Shown here piece after piece: positions 22,923-30,873 of a DNA stretch of 37,532 bases. The DNA comes from Planctomycetota bacterium (lineage in GTDB: Bacteria; Planctomycetota; Planctomycetia; Pirellulales; Pirellulaceae), in assembly GCA_018970165.1 (NCBI GenBank), contig JAGWWZ010000028.1, positions 1 through 37,532 on the forward strand, read 5' to 3'. Both the position numbers and the translations under genes were made by a program. Within the stretch, counting starts at the first letter, position 1. Every line of letters starts with the position of its first letter. The notes beneath the pieces are model-generated. The model was given only the letters and a program-made list of their open reading frames with translations, did not search any database and was not told the DNA's origin.

Positions 22923-22950
22923 TTGACAGTTGGGCCACTTCCAATAAGAT
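22923..22950 (+). promoter_or_regulatory. Putative sigma70-type promoter for the tatA pair
   Basis: TTGACA (22923-22928, perfect) and TAAGAT (22945-22950) are 16 bases apart, 63 bases ahead of the first TatA ATG. A dyad CCCAAC/GTTGGG (22910-22915, 22929-22934) flanks the -35 box and could be an operator, but is short. Confidence 0.55.
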
Positions 22951-23002
22951 AGGAGGAGAGAATCGGTTAGATTCACTTCCCTCCCCCCTTCCTTCCTCCT
23001 AT
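22949..23002 (+). repeat. 9-bp inverted repeat in tatA leader
   Basis: ATAGGAGGA (22949-22957) and TCCTCCTAT (22994-23002) are exact inverted copies separated by 36 bases. In the transcript they could form a stem that locks up the AGGAGG sequence just ahead of the first TatA start. The loop is rich in pyrimidines. The first stem arm begins inside the -10 box, so the true transcription start decides whether the whole stem is made. Confidence 0.5.
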
Positions 23003-23013
23003 CGCGAGCTTCT

Positions 23014-23184
23014 ATGGGTATCGGCTGGCAGGAAATATTGATTGTCTTGGTTCTAGTCATGTTGCTCTTTGGCAGCGCAAGGCTCCCCTCCCTCATGAGG
23101 AACCTGGGGCGAAGCGCCGTTGAGTTCAAGAAGGGCATGCGAGACGACGACGATGAACCGGTTGTCGACTCGAACAAACCGTAA
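23014..23184 (+). CDS. tatA: TatA-type Sec-independent translocase subunit (first copy)
   Basis: A 56-residue protein, [20 protein letters not shown] then [20 protein letters not shown], ending in an acidic tail (RDDDDEP). It has one membrane helix, the FG hinge and an amphipathic helix, the standard TatA layout. It is short but complete. TatA multimerises at TatC to export folded proteins with twin-arginine signals. The ATG at 23014 has no Shine-Dalgarno directly ahead; the TCCTCCTAT element stands there instead. A second TatA-like gene follows after 22 bp. tatC is not in the window. Confidence 0.9.
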   Translation: MGIGWQEILIVLVLVMLLFGSARLPSLMRNLGRSAVEFKKGMRDDDDEPVVDSNKP

Positions 23185-23206
23185 TCGGATCGAGGTAGAC
23201 CGCACG

Positions 23207-23479
23207 ATGTTCGGAGGTATCGGTACGCCTGAATTGATTGCTTTTGGAGTCCTGGCACTGATGCTCTTTGGTGCAAGGCTTCCGGAGGTCGCCCGCAACC
23301 TCGGTAGCACCTATCGCGGCCTGAAAAAGAACGTGGACGAGTTTAAACGGGAATTTCAAGCGGTCGAAACCTATGACCCGAAACCACGATTGACCAGCCA
23401 AGTCGAAGAGCCCCCACCAATCGAGGACGACGCTCCCAAATTCACGCCGCCGCCCCAACAGGACACAGGATCGGACTGA
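23207..23479 (+). CDS. TatA/TatB-type translocase subunit (second copy)
   Basis: A 90-residue protein starting FGGIGTPELIAFGVLALMLF with the FG hinge and ARLPEVARNLGSTYRGLKKN amphipathic helix, then an acidic, proline-rich tail (VEEPPPIEDD, FTPPPQQD). It may serve as TatB or as a second TatA; the GLKKNVDEFKREF helix is TatA-like, while the longer tail leans to TatB. The ATG at 23207 fits the family N-terminus; a longer frame from 23120 overlaps the previous gene and is rejected. It is 22 bp after the first copy, so the two are surely co-transcribed. A stem-loop spans its stop codon. Confidence 0.88.
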   Translation: MFGGIGTPELIAFGVLALMLFGARLPEVARNLGSTYRGLKKNVDEFKREFQAVETYDPKPRLTSQVEEPPPIEDDAPKFTPPPQQDTGSD

Positions 23480-23491
23480 TCCGACCGTCCT
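23460..23491 (+). terminator. Possible stem-loop terminator after the tatA pair
   Basis: AGGAC (23460-23464) pairs with GTCCT (23487-23491) around an inner stem TCGGA/TCCGA (23471-23475, 23480-23484) with a four-base loop. A pyrimidine-rich run (CTTTCCCTCC) follows, but there is no clear T tract. It overlaps the stop codon of the second tatA gene. This could be a Rho-independent-like end or an mRNA-stabilising hairpin. Confidence 0.35.
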
Positions 23492-23557
23492 CTTTCCCTC
23501 CTCCGTTAAGCCGGCGACCTCTATTGCGGCTTTCTTTCTACAGTCTTGCCTGCAAGC

Positions 23558-23563
23558 TATACT
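23558..23563 (+). promoter_or_regulatory. Putative -10 box TATACT ahead of the cytochrome c peroxidase
   Basis: CTATACTTTC stands about 100 bases before the peroxidase ATG. TATACTTTC is also found in the boxes ahead of the dehydrogenase and the four-gene operon. No good -35 box is seen. Confidence 0.35.
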
Positions 23564-23658
23564 TTCCCATGAGGTTATGCTGCAGAAGTGCTGTTGCTTT
23601 CTGTCGGTCCCCTATTTTTCTTGGCCACCAAATTTATTGTTCCTCTTCGGAGTTTCCG

Positions 23659-24894
23659 ATGAAAGTCACTTTGAAATACAGCTCGTTCGTTGCCTTGGGT
23701 ATCATCGCTGGTGCGACGGCCCTAGCCGTGGAAAATGTTCGGCTTGGCGACCCTGCTCTTACCTCGGGCATTTCTGGGGCGGGGCCACTGAAAGTCGCTG
23801 AGATCAAAAAATTCCTCAGCGATCCCGCAAACCACGCCGAGTTGTCCGTGGATCTTCCGGAAGGTTTGGCTGCGGGCAAGGAAGCGATCTACATTCCCGC
23901 CGATAACCCACTGACTCGTGCGAAGATCGAACTGGGTCGACAACTGTATTTTGATCGTCGCTTGTCGGTCGATGGAACGGTGAGCTGTGCCGACTGCCAT
24001 TCCCCATCTGCGGGCTATGGGGCCAACACTCAGTTCGGGGTGGGAGTCAAAGGCCAAACCGGCAACCGAAACTCCCCCACTTCCTTCAACCGCATTCTCA
24101 GCAAGTCCCAATTCTGGGACGGGCGAGCCAAGAGTCTGGAAGAACAGGCCGTTGGACCTATCGCCAACCCCATCGAGATGGGCAATACCCATGCAGCAGT
24201 CGTGAAGTTTGTTGCAGCAAACGAAGGCTACCGCATTCAGTTTGAAAAAGTATTCGGTGCCGCTCCGACGATCGACCATGTGGGCAAGGCAATCGCTGCC
24301 TTCGAACGAACCATTGTCACCGGGGCGAGTCCCTATGACTACTATGAGCCTCTTCGCAAATTTGAAGAAGCTTTCAAGGAAGAACTCGAAGACGTGGACA
24401 GCTTCAAGTCAGACGATCCACAGAACTACGATAAATACATCGCTCTGAAGAAACTCAGCGATGCTCATCCGATGAGCGAATCAGCGAAGCGCGGTCGCGA
24501 CCTATTCTTCAGTACCAAGTCGAATTGCTCTGCTTGCCACGTCGGCGCAAACTTCTCCGACGAACTGTATCACAACCTCGGTGTAGGGATGGATGCCAAG
24601 GAGCCAGACCTCGGTCGCTACAGCCAAACCAAGATGGAGAAGGATAAGGGAGCATTCAAGACTCCGACCCTTCGCAACATCGAGCTGAACGCACCCTACA
24701 TGCACGATGGAAGCCAAGAGACCCTCGAAGAAGTTGTCGAATGGTACGCCAAGGGTGGCCATCCCAATCCTTACTTGAGCGATAAGATCAAGAAGCTTGA
24801 TTTGTCCGAACAGGACAAGGCTGATTTGGTTGCCTTCATGAAGGCTTTGACCGGACCGCTGCCGAAGGTCGCCGAAGCTCGCCTGCCCGAGTAG
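23659..24894 (+). CDS. Di-heme cytochrome c peroxidase (CcpA/MauG family)
   Basis: A 411-residue periplasmic enzyme that reduces hydrogen peroxide using electrons from cytochromes or similar donors. It has a signal peptide (SSFVALGIIAGATALA) and two c-type heme motifs, CADCH (in GTVSCADCHSPSAGYG) and CSACH (in KSNCSACHVGANF). Further family motifs are LGRQLYFDRRLSVDG, NRNSPTSFNRILSKSQFWDG, GPIANPIEMG, FKTPTLRNIELNAPYMHDGS and LVAFMKALTGPLP. The ATG at 23659 is chosen because it begins the signal peptide; a longer frame from 23524 has no family sequence. It is probably a separate transcript from the upstream tatA pair. Substrate may be peroxide or an unknown small molecule, as MauG-like proteins in planctomycetes are diverse. 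Confidence 0.92.
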   Translation: MKVTLKYSSFVALGIIAGATALAVENVRLGDPALTSGISGAGPLKVAEIKKFLSDPANHAELSVDLPEGLAAGKEAIYIPADNPLTRAKIELGRQLYFDRRLSVDGTVSCADCHSPSAGYGANTQFGVGVKGQTGNRNSPTSFNRILSKSQFWDGRAKSLEEQAVGPIANPIEMGNTHAAVVKFVAANEGYRIQFEKVFGAAPTIDHVGKAIAAFERTIVTGASPYDYYEPLRKFEEAFKEELEDVDSFKSDDPQNYDKYIALKKLSDAHPMSESAKRGRDLFFSTKSNCSACHVGANFSDELYHNLGVGMDAKEPDLGRYSQTKMEKDKGAFKTPTLRNIELNAPYMHDGSQETLEEVVEWYAKGGHPNPYLSDKIKKLDLSEQDKADLVAFMKALTGPLPKVAEARLPE

Positions 24895-24932
24895 CTTCCA
24901 TCGGAGCATCGAAAATGCTTCCCGAGGAATCT

Positions 24933-26897
24933 CTACTTCGACATCGCTGCTGTACCTGAATCGTTCGCGATTTCCTGGTACAGCGGCAAGTATCGGTAGT
25001 AGACTTCCAAGCACATGCAGGCCGTAGCCGTTGAATAAATCCGGCCTCCATAGGAACCCCAGACACAGGTAGGGTTCCATGATCCTGCATCCGGACCCTG
25101 GACAACTTGCGAACCGCACAACTGACGCTTCATCGCGTCGTTCCATCGCTCCCAAGCTGCATCGGTTGCTGCCCCGGCTCTCGTCCCATACGCCAAGTTG
25201 GTTTGGCTGCGCAATTGAAACATGGTTAGCGCCGCATAGTACCAATAGTACAAGTTTTCTTGGCTGCGCCCCGGCAAGTTGGCCAGAATCATTTCCTGGG
25301 CCTCTCTTGCGGCGCTCGCTGAGATCGGCAAATCCAGCATGCATCGCATCGCCATTGCCTCGGCGGTCATCGCGGGAGTGGCGGCAGAGATGGGGGCGGG
25401 TGCTCCCTGGGTGATATTGCGATACACGGCCAGACCGCCGTGCCGCCCGGTGCTCACCGAATCCAGAAAGCGTTGTAGCCCCAACCGATTAGGCCCAGGA
25501 ATTGCGATGGCCCGACTCTTGGATGCACTGTTGAGTAGCATGGCTTGCCATCCGAATTGGCTTGTATCCCCTGGGTCATCGCTCGCGAAATCGTAACGCC
25601 ATCCTCCTGTTCTAGAATTCATGGCCTGCAGGGAATATGCTGCGGCCGCTTGCAATGCGGGGAGTAGCGATGCATCGCCCGTCATTGCGTAGGCTTCGGC
25701 GATCGCAAGCCCCGCCATGCCGTGACTGTACATGCGCGCATAACGAACCGTCGGCTCCTGTCCTATTTGATTGCGGCCCGAGAGATCTCCCGATGGGAAT
25801 TGCTGGGACCTCAGATACTGTAAACCTTTTTTTACGGTCTCGGCATAATATCCTTCGCGATGGGTATGCCCCGCGCCGAGGAACGCCAACAGAGCCAGTC
25901 CCGTCATTGCGGTGTCCGCTCGTTGGCCCGCATTGGACCGATATCGCCCTTCGGTTTCCGATGCAGCCCCTCGATCTATACTCCCTGCGCCGAACTGCTG
26001 AGCATTCCATGATCCATCGGGTGACTGCGAGCGTGCCAACCAAGCCAACGCGTTTTGAACAGCGGTTTCCGTATTGGCATCTCCACCGAGGCTGGCCGCA
26101 TACTGAGATCGCTCAGGAGACATCCGCATTCGATACATCACCGGTACATTGGCAAGTGACGCTGCGCTACGCGCGGCTGGTGGAGGTGGCGTAGCCGCAG
26201 GAGTCGCCGGCACCACGGATGCCGGAGGAAGTGTTGGATCGATCGGCAAGTCTGCAAGGCTCAACAGTTCGCTCTCAGCGAGCATCTCCGTAAGATCCAT
26301 CAGGCCTTCGATCGACGACGTTTCATCTGGGCTTGGTTCGGCTAGATGAACCGACTCCTTGGGTAACTTCGGTGCATCTACTTGTTCAGAAACGAGCCGC
26401 GACGATGCTAGTTCCCAGGGTTGTGCGGCGGGAGTGATCGCATCGACAGTTCGATCGTTTGCGGAGTGTTGATTCCTGTCCAGTGACGGGGTGGATGATT
26501 CGTCCGCTGAGGTCGCATCGGCCACTGACGTCGCATCGGCCGAGGAGGTAGTAGTGGCCGGGGAGGTAGCCATTCCTTCCCAAGCAAACGTTGCTGGCGG
26601 ATCGCTAGACTGCTGGACTCCACCGTCCGAACCGGGCCCAAAGCCAGGTGAGACGATGCGAGTCCCATAGGCATACATCAGGAGCCATATATGAGCCAAC
26701 ACGGCGATGCCGACACATTTGGCGAGCGGTTTGGTTTGCCCCCAACGGGTCCAAGATGCGATCAGCAGACTTAGGGCGATGATCGCGAAGACAACCCCCA
26801 AGATGATCGCCCACGCACGGCTAGCGGGTGGGGCTCCGATCGTCGCGATCCACCAACCGGTGGTAATCTGGTCAACGATGTGCCCGGTGTGGTTCAT
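24933..26897 (-). CDS. Membrane protein with prenyltransferase/squalene-cyclase-like alpha-alpha barrel
   Basis: A 654-residue protein. Two N-terminal helices (AWAIILGVVFAIIALSLLIA and CVGIAVLAHIWLLMYAYG) are followed by a long low-complexity region rich in Ser, Ala, Thr and Pro (about 90-250). The C-terminal part (about 275-640) contains repeated helical motifs: NALAWLARSQSPDGSW, GLQYLRSQQFPSGDLSGRN, MNSRTGGWRYD, YYWYYAALTMFQLR and MCLEVYYRYLPLY. This is the alpha-alpha toroid seen in prenyltransferases, squalene cyclases and complement-like proteins. No catalytic DxDD or zinc motif is visible, so a cyclase reaction is unlikely. It is the last gene of the TPR-ExbB-ExbD operon, 5 bp after exbD, and could be an energised periplasmic partner of the ExbB-ExbD motor. 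Confidence 0.8.
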   Translation of the reverse strand: MNHTGHIVDQITTGWWIATIGAPPASRAWAIILGVVFAIIALSLLIASWTRWGQTKPLAKCVGIAVLAHIWLLMYAYGTRIVSPGFGPGSDGGVQQSSDPPATFAWEGMATSPATTTSSADATSVADATSADESSTPSLDRNQHSANDRTVDAITPAAQPWELASSRLVSEQVDAPKLPKESVHLAEPSPDETSSIEGLMDLTEMLAESELLSLADLPIDPTLPPASVVPATPAATPPPPAARSAASLANVPVMYRMRMSPERSQYAASLGGDANTETAVQNALAWLARSQSPDGSWNAQQFGAGSIDRGAASETEGRYRSNAGQRADTAMTGLALLAFLGAGHTHREGYYAETVKKGLQYLRSQQFPSGDLSGRNQIGQEPTVRYARMYSHGMAGLAIAEAYAMTGDASLLPALQAAAAYSLQAMNSRTGGWRYDFASDDPGDTSQFGWQAMLLNSASKSRAIAIPGPNRLGLQRFLDSVSTGRHGGLAVYRNITQGAPAPISAATPAMTAEAMAMRCMLDLPISASAAREAQEMILANLPGRSQENLYYWYYAALTMFQLRSQTNLAYGTRAGAATDAAWERWNDAMKRQLCGSQVVQGPDAGSWNPTCVWGSYGGRIYSTATACMCLEVYYRYLPLYQEIANDSGTAAMSK

Positions 26898-26902
26898 GAT
26901 CG

Positions 26903-27334
26903 CTACCGAATCGGCGCGTTGGGCATGCGCGAAGCAGTCATTGTCCAGCCGACATTTTTGACCCCTGCCCGGCTGATAGCCTCCATGACCTGCGATGCCT
27001 GCATGACGGAGCCGCTTGCATCGGCGCGCAGTTGGACTCGCACATCGGGATAGTTTTGTACCGCGGGCAGGAGCACGCTGGTCAGTTGATTCGCGTTCAT
27101 CCTCTGGCCATCGAGTTCGATGCTTCCGTCGGAGTACATCGTTACAACCTTGGGAGACGGTTGAGCCGCCATCGAGGTCGGCGAGGATGCCTTGGGAAGA
27201 GTCAACTGGATCTGTCGTTCACTCTCGGAGAATCGTGTGCCAACCATGAAGAAGATGATCAGCAGAAACAGCACGTCAATCATGCTCGTGAGATTGATAG
27301 CTGGCAGTTCCTCGGAGCTCGTTTTGAGAGGCAT
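26903..27334 (-). CDS. exbD: ExbD/TolR family biopolymer transport protein
   Basis: A 143-residue protein with a short cytoplasmic start, one membrane helix (SMIDVLFLLIIFFMVGTRF, whose Asp is the conserved proton-carrying residue) and a periplasmic domain ending IRAGVKNVGWTMTASR-like sequence. Motifs ELPAINLTSMIDVLFLLIIF and VRVQLRADASGSVMQASQVM fit ExbD. With ExbB it forms a proton-driven motor that transmits energy to an outer-membrane or periplasmic partner (in E. coli, TonB). There is no TonB in this operon. It lies 21 bp after exbB and 5 bp before the alpha-alpha-barrel gene. Confidence 0.92.
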   Translation of the reverse strand: MPLKTSSEELPAINLTSMIDVLFLLIIFFMVGTRFSESERQIQLTLPKASSPTSMAAQPSPKVVTMYSDGSIELDGQRMNANQLTSVLLPAVQNYPDVRVQLRADASGSVMQASQVMEAISRAGVKNVGWTMTASRMPNAPIR

Positions 27335-27355
27335 CGTTGACTATCCTCCCTAGAA

Positions 27356-28393
27356 TCAAGCAGCCTTGCGCGATCGGCTGCGAGAACGGCCCGAGTCGCT
27401 TTCCTGAAGACCTTCGGCACTGACCACATCGACCAATCGCTGAGCGTGATGATCCATTTCGATGATCAATCGATCGATGTGCCCAACGAAGTAGACGTAC
27501 ATCGCATACGCGGGGATCGCGACGAGCAGTCCTGCGGCCGTGGTCAACAGCGCCTGGCTGATTCCACCTGCAAGCATCTCCGGTCGCCCCATCGCCTGGG
27601 AAGTCGAGATGTCGTTGAAGGATTGGATCATTCCCATCACCGTACCGAGCAAACCGAGGAGCGGCGCGATGTTGCTGATCGCGCTGAGAAGACGCATATA
27701 TTTTTTGAGATGGTTGCTCTCTCGCTCACCCGCATCGAGAACCGCCTGCTCCACTTCGACGGCGGATTTGCCATAGCGTTTGAGGGCCGCCATCATGATT
27801 CGCGACATGGGATTAGAATTCTTCTCGCACAATTCGATCCCTTCTTCACGATCGATTTGTTGCTGTTGCAATTGCTCGATCAATCGATTCACGAAAGGTC
27901 GTGGGATCACCCGTCCCCTGCGCAGGTTGATCAATCGCTCAAACGAGAACACCATCAACGCAAACGAGCACAAGGCGATCGGGTACATCATCAACCCGCC
28001 ATCGTGGAAGATCTGCAGCAGGTTGCGAACCGGGATCTTGCCTTCGGCATTTGCATTATCCAATGATCCGTCGGGCCGTGCGCTCGATACGGCAACCCCC
28101 GTAGCTGGATTAGGATTGTTCGCGTTGGGTAATGAAGCGACCCGTGGATCTACCCTGCCACCCACGGCATTTATGTTGTTCGCGTTGCCGTAACTGACAT
28201 TCCCAGCGTTTGGGTTGAGTGCCCCGTTGTTCGAAGGGAATCCGCTGGTGACTGGAGAACCATTCGGAAACTGCGGACTCGGACGCCACGAGTTCCCTTG
28301 TCCCATCGCCGTCGGCGCATACATCAGCGCCAGCACGGCAAGCCAGCCGTACCATACGCATCGAACTGCGGACAGGCACACGTGGGATTTCAT
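27356..28393 (-). CDS. exbB: ExbB/TolQ/MotA family proton channel protein
   Basis: A 345-residue protein with an extra signal-peptide-like start (CVWYGWLAVLALMYAPTAM). An Asn/Gly/Pro-rich periplasmic segment follows (about 33-120, SYGNANNINAVGG). The ExbB core has a first membrane helix (MMYPIALCSFALMVFSFERL), a cytoplasmic loop, and two further helices (AISNIAPLLGLLGTVMGMIQ and QALLTTAAGLLVAIPAYAMY). The core motifs PLLGLLGTVMGMI and GISQALLTTAAGLLVAIP are diagnostic. The start ATG overlaps the TPR gene's stop (ATGA), so translation is coupled. The N-terminal extension is longer than in classical ExbB, as is common in planctomycetes. It ends with a basic RSRSRSRKAA tail. Confidence 0.92.
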   Translation of the reverse strand: MKSHVCLSAVRCVWYGWLAVLALMYAPTAMGQGNSWRPSPQFPNGSPVTSGFPSNNGALNPNAGNVSYGNANNINAVGGRVDPRVASLPNANNPNPATGVAVSSARPDGSLDNANAEGKIPVRNLLQIFHDGGLMMYPIALCSFALMVFSFERLINLRRGRVIPRPFVNRLIEQLQQQQIDREEGIELCEKNSNPMSRIMMAALKRYGKSAVEVEQAVLDAGERESNHLKKYMRLLSAISNIAPLLGLLGTVMGMIQSFNDISTSQAMGRPEMLAGGISQALLTTAAGLLVAIPAYAMYVYFVGHIDRLIIEMDHHAQRLVDVVSAEGLQESDSGRSRSRSRKAA

Positions 28394-30414
28394 CGTTTAT
28401 TGCCAACGGGGGATTCGTTGGATGTTCGGTTGCTCTGGAGTGTCGGTGCAACAGTCGGTTCCAGGGAATTCAGTTTTTGCTGCGCCATGGCACTGAAGAC
28501 TCCATCAGCATCCCTGTCCAAAAGACTTTGGTATGCGTTTCGAGCCGCCGAGCCATCGCGCAACAATTCATAGCACTGGCCAATCTGCATGCGTGCCGCA
28601 GATTGCCAGTACAGACTGCTCCCCGTTCCCAAGACACCCTCGTATGCTTGCAAAGCTTCCGCATAACGCCGCTGCATCAGAAACGTTTCTCCCATCATCC
28701 AACTGGCTCTTGCAGCCAGATCGGGCGACGGATGAGTTGGTTCCCGAGCGATACGGTTGAGAAGTTGTCGAGCATCATCGAAACGCGCCTTGGAAATAAA
28801 ACAACGCGCCCTGATATAATCGACATCATCCCGACAATCGCATTCGGGAAACTGGGACTGAATTCGGGAAACGATCGTTTCCACGGCTACCCAGTTTTGC
28901 CTCAATGCTTGCATTTCTGCTTGATGAAGCCAGACGCGAGCCATCCACTTGGGAGGATGGGCATCGGAATCTGGAAATCGCTTTATAAGGACTTCCCAAT
29001 GTTTATTGGCGTCGTCCCATTGCTGTCGCTGCAAGAGAGCTTCCCCCAATTCGAATCGGATCGCGGTCTCCAACTCGATATTGTCTACGGGTGTGTTTAA
29101 GTCAGACGTATTTTCGTCGATTTGGAGGTTTTGTAGCGCGATCACCAAGTCATCGTGGGCTGCTTCGGGAAGTCCGAGTTCCAGCAGCACCTGCCCGCGG
29201 GCTAACCGAGCGTGGGGGATCCAAGTGCGGGAGCATCCCAAATCGATGGCTTGGTCCAGCCGTTCTTTCGCTACTTGCCAATCGCGACGTTGAATAGCAC
29301 CCCTAGCCAACCGGATCCGAGCTTCGATTGCGAGGGGGTGTTTGGACTCACGTTCGATGACATGATGGAGCAGTGCGTCGGCATGTTCATCATCGCGGGC
29401 TTCGATCAATGCGAGCGCCAGCTCGTATGCGGTAGTCAAATCCGTTTGCCCTGCCAACGTCCATTCGATTGCGGGCTGGAGTGCCTGCGCAAAGGCCGAG
29501 GCATCGTGATTCGCCCGAGCCGCTTCGCTTCGCAGCAACGCCGACCGAGTGCGCCATGTGGGATTCGGAGCCACTTTTTCCAGTTGCTCGATCCCCTCGA
29601 TCACCTGTTGCGGTTCCGACAAGCGGATATGCGACTTGACAAGTGCAGTCCGTGCCCGGCAGTGCAACTCGGAACCTTCGCGACTTGATTGAATCGCATT
29701 TTGGAAGTACTTCAAGGACTTCTGCCAGTCGTTGCGGCATTCTTGGGCGACCAATCCGAGTTCGTACCAGGCATTCGCTGCAGCCTCTCCTTGGGTTGGC
29801 CATGCCCATTCAGCAGATCGCTCGCTACCTGGGATTTGAAGCAACCCTTGGAGTCTCCGTTCGGCGAGTTCCGTTTGCCGTTGCTGGCGTTCGTGCTGCG
29901 CGGCCAGAAGGTGCGTATTAGCGATCCACGATTCCCATGTTTCGGGTGCTGTTCGTTTCGCCAGTGCGATGCGATCCTGCAACGACTTGGCATCGCGCAG
30001 CCATTGCAACATGGACTCGTAAGTCTTGGGATCCTGAAGCTTCCCGTCTGCGAGCATTGCAAAGTAATTCGATTCGAGAGCCAACGGGGAGCCTGGGCAT
30101 GCCTTACTCACTTCCCGAAATAAAGCCGATGCTTGGTCCCACTGCTGATTGCTGAATGCATTGCGAGCTTGGGTAAACGAGCGGACGATCAACCCTTTGG
30201 TATCATCGAGGGAGTTAGCACTCGGAGCTTCATCTTCAGCGACCCGATCGCCTGCGATTTGGCCTCCCGTATTTTGGCCTCCCGTATTTTGGCCTCCCGT
30301 ATTTTGGCCAGCAGCGATTTGGCCGTAGGCCATTGCGAGCACAAGCCCACCTAAGGCCAGCGAAAACGATTTCGTTTTGCTAGCAACTATCGATCGCTTC
30401 AACATAGGCATCAT
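28390..30414 (-). CDS. Exported TPR-repeat protein, first gene of the ExbBD operon
   Basis: About 674 residues from the ATG at 30414 (or 671 from 30405). A signal peptide (FSLALGGLVLAMAYGQIA) is followed by a tandem QNTGG repeat and an acidic linker. The rest is made of many TPR-like helical repeats (NQQWDQASALFREVSKACPG, LAERRLQGLL, VAKERLDQAIDLGCSRTWIP, RRYAEALQAYEGVLGTGSSL, YELLRDGSAARNAYQSLLDR). TPR proteins bind partners; this one probably acts in the periplasm with the ExbB-ExbD motor. The longer frame to 30558 runs through palindromic repeat A and is rejected as artefact. Its stop overlaps the exbB ATG by 4 bp. It diverges from the TPR lipoprotein gene at 30874. Confidence 0.8.
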   Translation of the reverse strand: MMPMLKRSIVASKTKSFSLALGGLVLAMAYGQIAAGQNTGGQNTGGQNTGGQIAGDRVAEDEAPSANSLDDTKGLIVRSFTQARNAFSNQQWDQASALFREVSKACPGSPLALESNYFAMLADGKLQDPKTYESMLQWLRDAKSLQDRIALAKRTAPETWESWIANTHLLAAQHERQQRQTELAERRLQGLLQIPGSERSAEWAWPTQGEAAANAWYELGLVAQECRNDWQKSLKYFQNAIQSSREGSELHCRARTALVKSHIRLSEPQQVIEGIEQLEKVAPNPTWRTRSALLRSEAARANHDASAFAQALQPAIEWTLAGQTDLTTAYELALALIEARDDEHADALLHHVIERESKHPLAIEARIRLARGAIQRRDWQVAKERLDQAIDLGCSRTWIPHARLARGQVLLELGLPEAAHDDLVIALQNLQIDENTSDLNTPVDNIELETAIRFELGEALLQRQQWDDANKHWEVLIKRFPDSDAHPPKWMARVWLHQAEMQALRQNWVAVETIVSRIQSQFPECDCRDDVDYIRARCFISKARFDDARQLLNRIAREPTHPSPDLAARASWMMGETFLMQRRYAEALQAYEGVLGTGSSLYWQSAARMQIGQCYELLRDGSAARNAYQSLLDRDADGVFSAMAQQKLNSLEPTVAPTLQSNRTSNESPVGNKR
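30259..30309 (-). repeat. 15-bp tandem repeat, three copies plus partial
   Basis: TTGGCCTCCCGTATT occurs at 30259-30273, 30274-30288 and 30289-30303, followed by a partial TTGGCC (30304-30309). On the coding strand it encodes QNTGG repeats just after the signal peptide of the TPR protein. Repeat length is a multiple of three, so copy-number change keeps the frame. Confidence 0.9.
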
Positions 30415-30873
30415 TCGAAGTTGGCCTCTATTCGGAGCGTAAGCTTGAAAGCTACGATTTTGGCGGTTGGGATTGCCAGCAGTCATGGTTTCGCCGGGGA
30501 TTATCATAACCCGACGCGTGAGCGAGGGACGTACGAGGGAAAACGTCGCGAGCGCCATGTGTCTATCCCTCGCTTACGCTTCGGGTTGAGATCACCTCGA
30601 AAATCGCAACTCTAACACCCTCGCGTCGGGTGATGATCAAGACCGAAACGTAGGAGTTAGAGAAACCGCCACATAGAATCAAGGCAAACTGGGTGGAATT
30701 GGATCGATTGGCAAGGCAGGCATGGTGAAGGGGCTTGAGTTAAGGAGTTCTGCTTTGCTACAAGAAAGAGCGGGAAGCAGTTCATTGTGAAGGAAGCAGG
30801 TAATGCGTTATTCATGATTGCTCACTACAAGGGCATCGATCGATTTGAGGAATCCTTTTCTCGCTGTTTGCAT
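30415..30873. other. Divergent intergenic region with palindromic repeat A
   Basis: This 459-bp gap between the TPR/ExbBD operon (minus strand) and the TPR lipoprotein gene (plus strand) holds palindromic repeat A (30508-30587) plus a decayed half-copy to about 30632 (ending CCCTCGCGTCGGG). It should contain both divergent promoters. No confident promoter pair, RNA gene or coding sequence is seen. Confidence 0.6.
30508..30587. repeat. Palindromic intergenic repeat, copy A (80 bp)
   Basis: The ends are 22-bp inverted repeats: AACCCGACGCGTGAGCGAGG... at 30508-30529 and its near-perfect complement at 30566-30587 (ending TACGCTTCGGGTT), with two mismatches. The interior contains GAGGGAAAACGTCGCGA, shared with copy B. 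Flanking GGGATT(A/T)TCA just upstream is also shared with B. It is REP- or MITE-like and has no coding capacity. Confidence 0.85.

Noticed and set aside
23524-23658. Longer start of the peroxidase at 23524
   Set aside because: The added residues include no family sequence, and the signal peptide begins at 23659.
24895-24932. Hairpin between the peroxidase and the toroid-protein gene (GGAGCAT / ATGCTTCC)
   Set aside because: The stem needs a bulge and there is no T tract, so it is not convincing as a bidirectional terminator.
28298-28573. Several open frames antisense to exbB and the TPR gene
   Set aside because: They overlap strong, motif-supported genes and show no start signals or recognisable domains.
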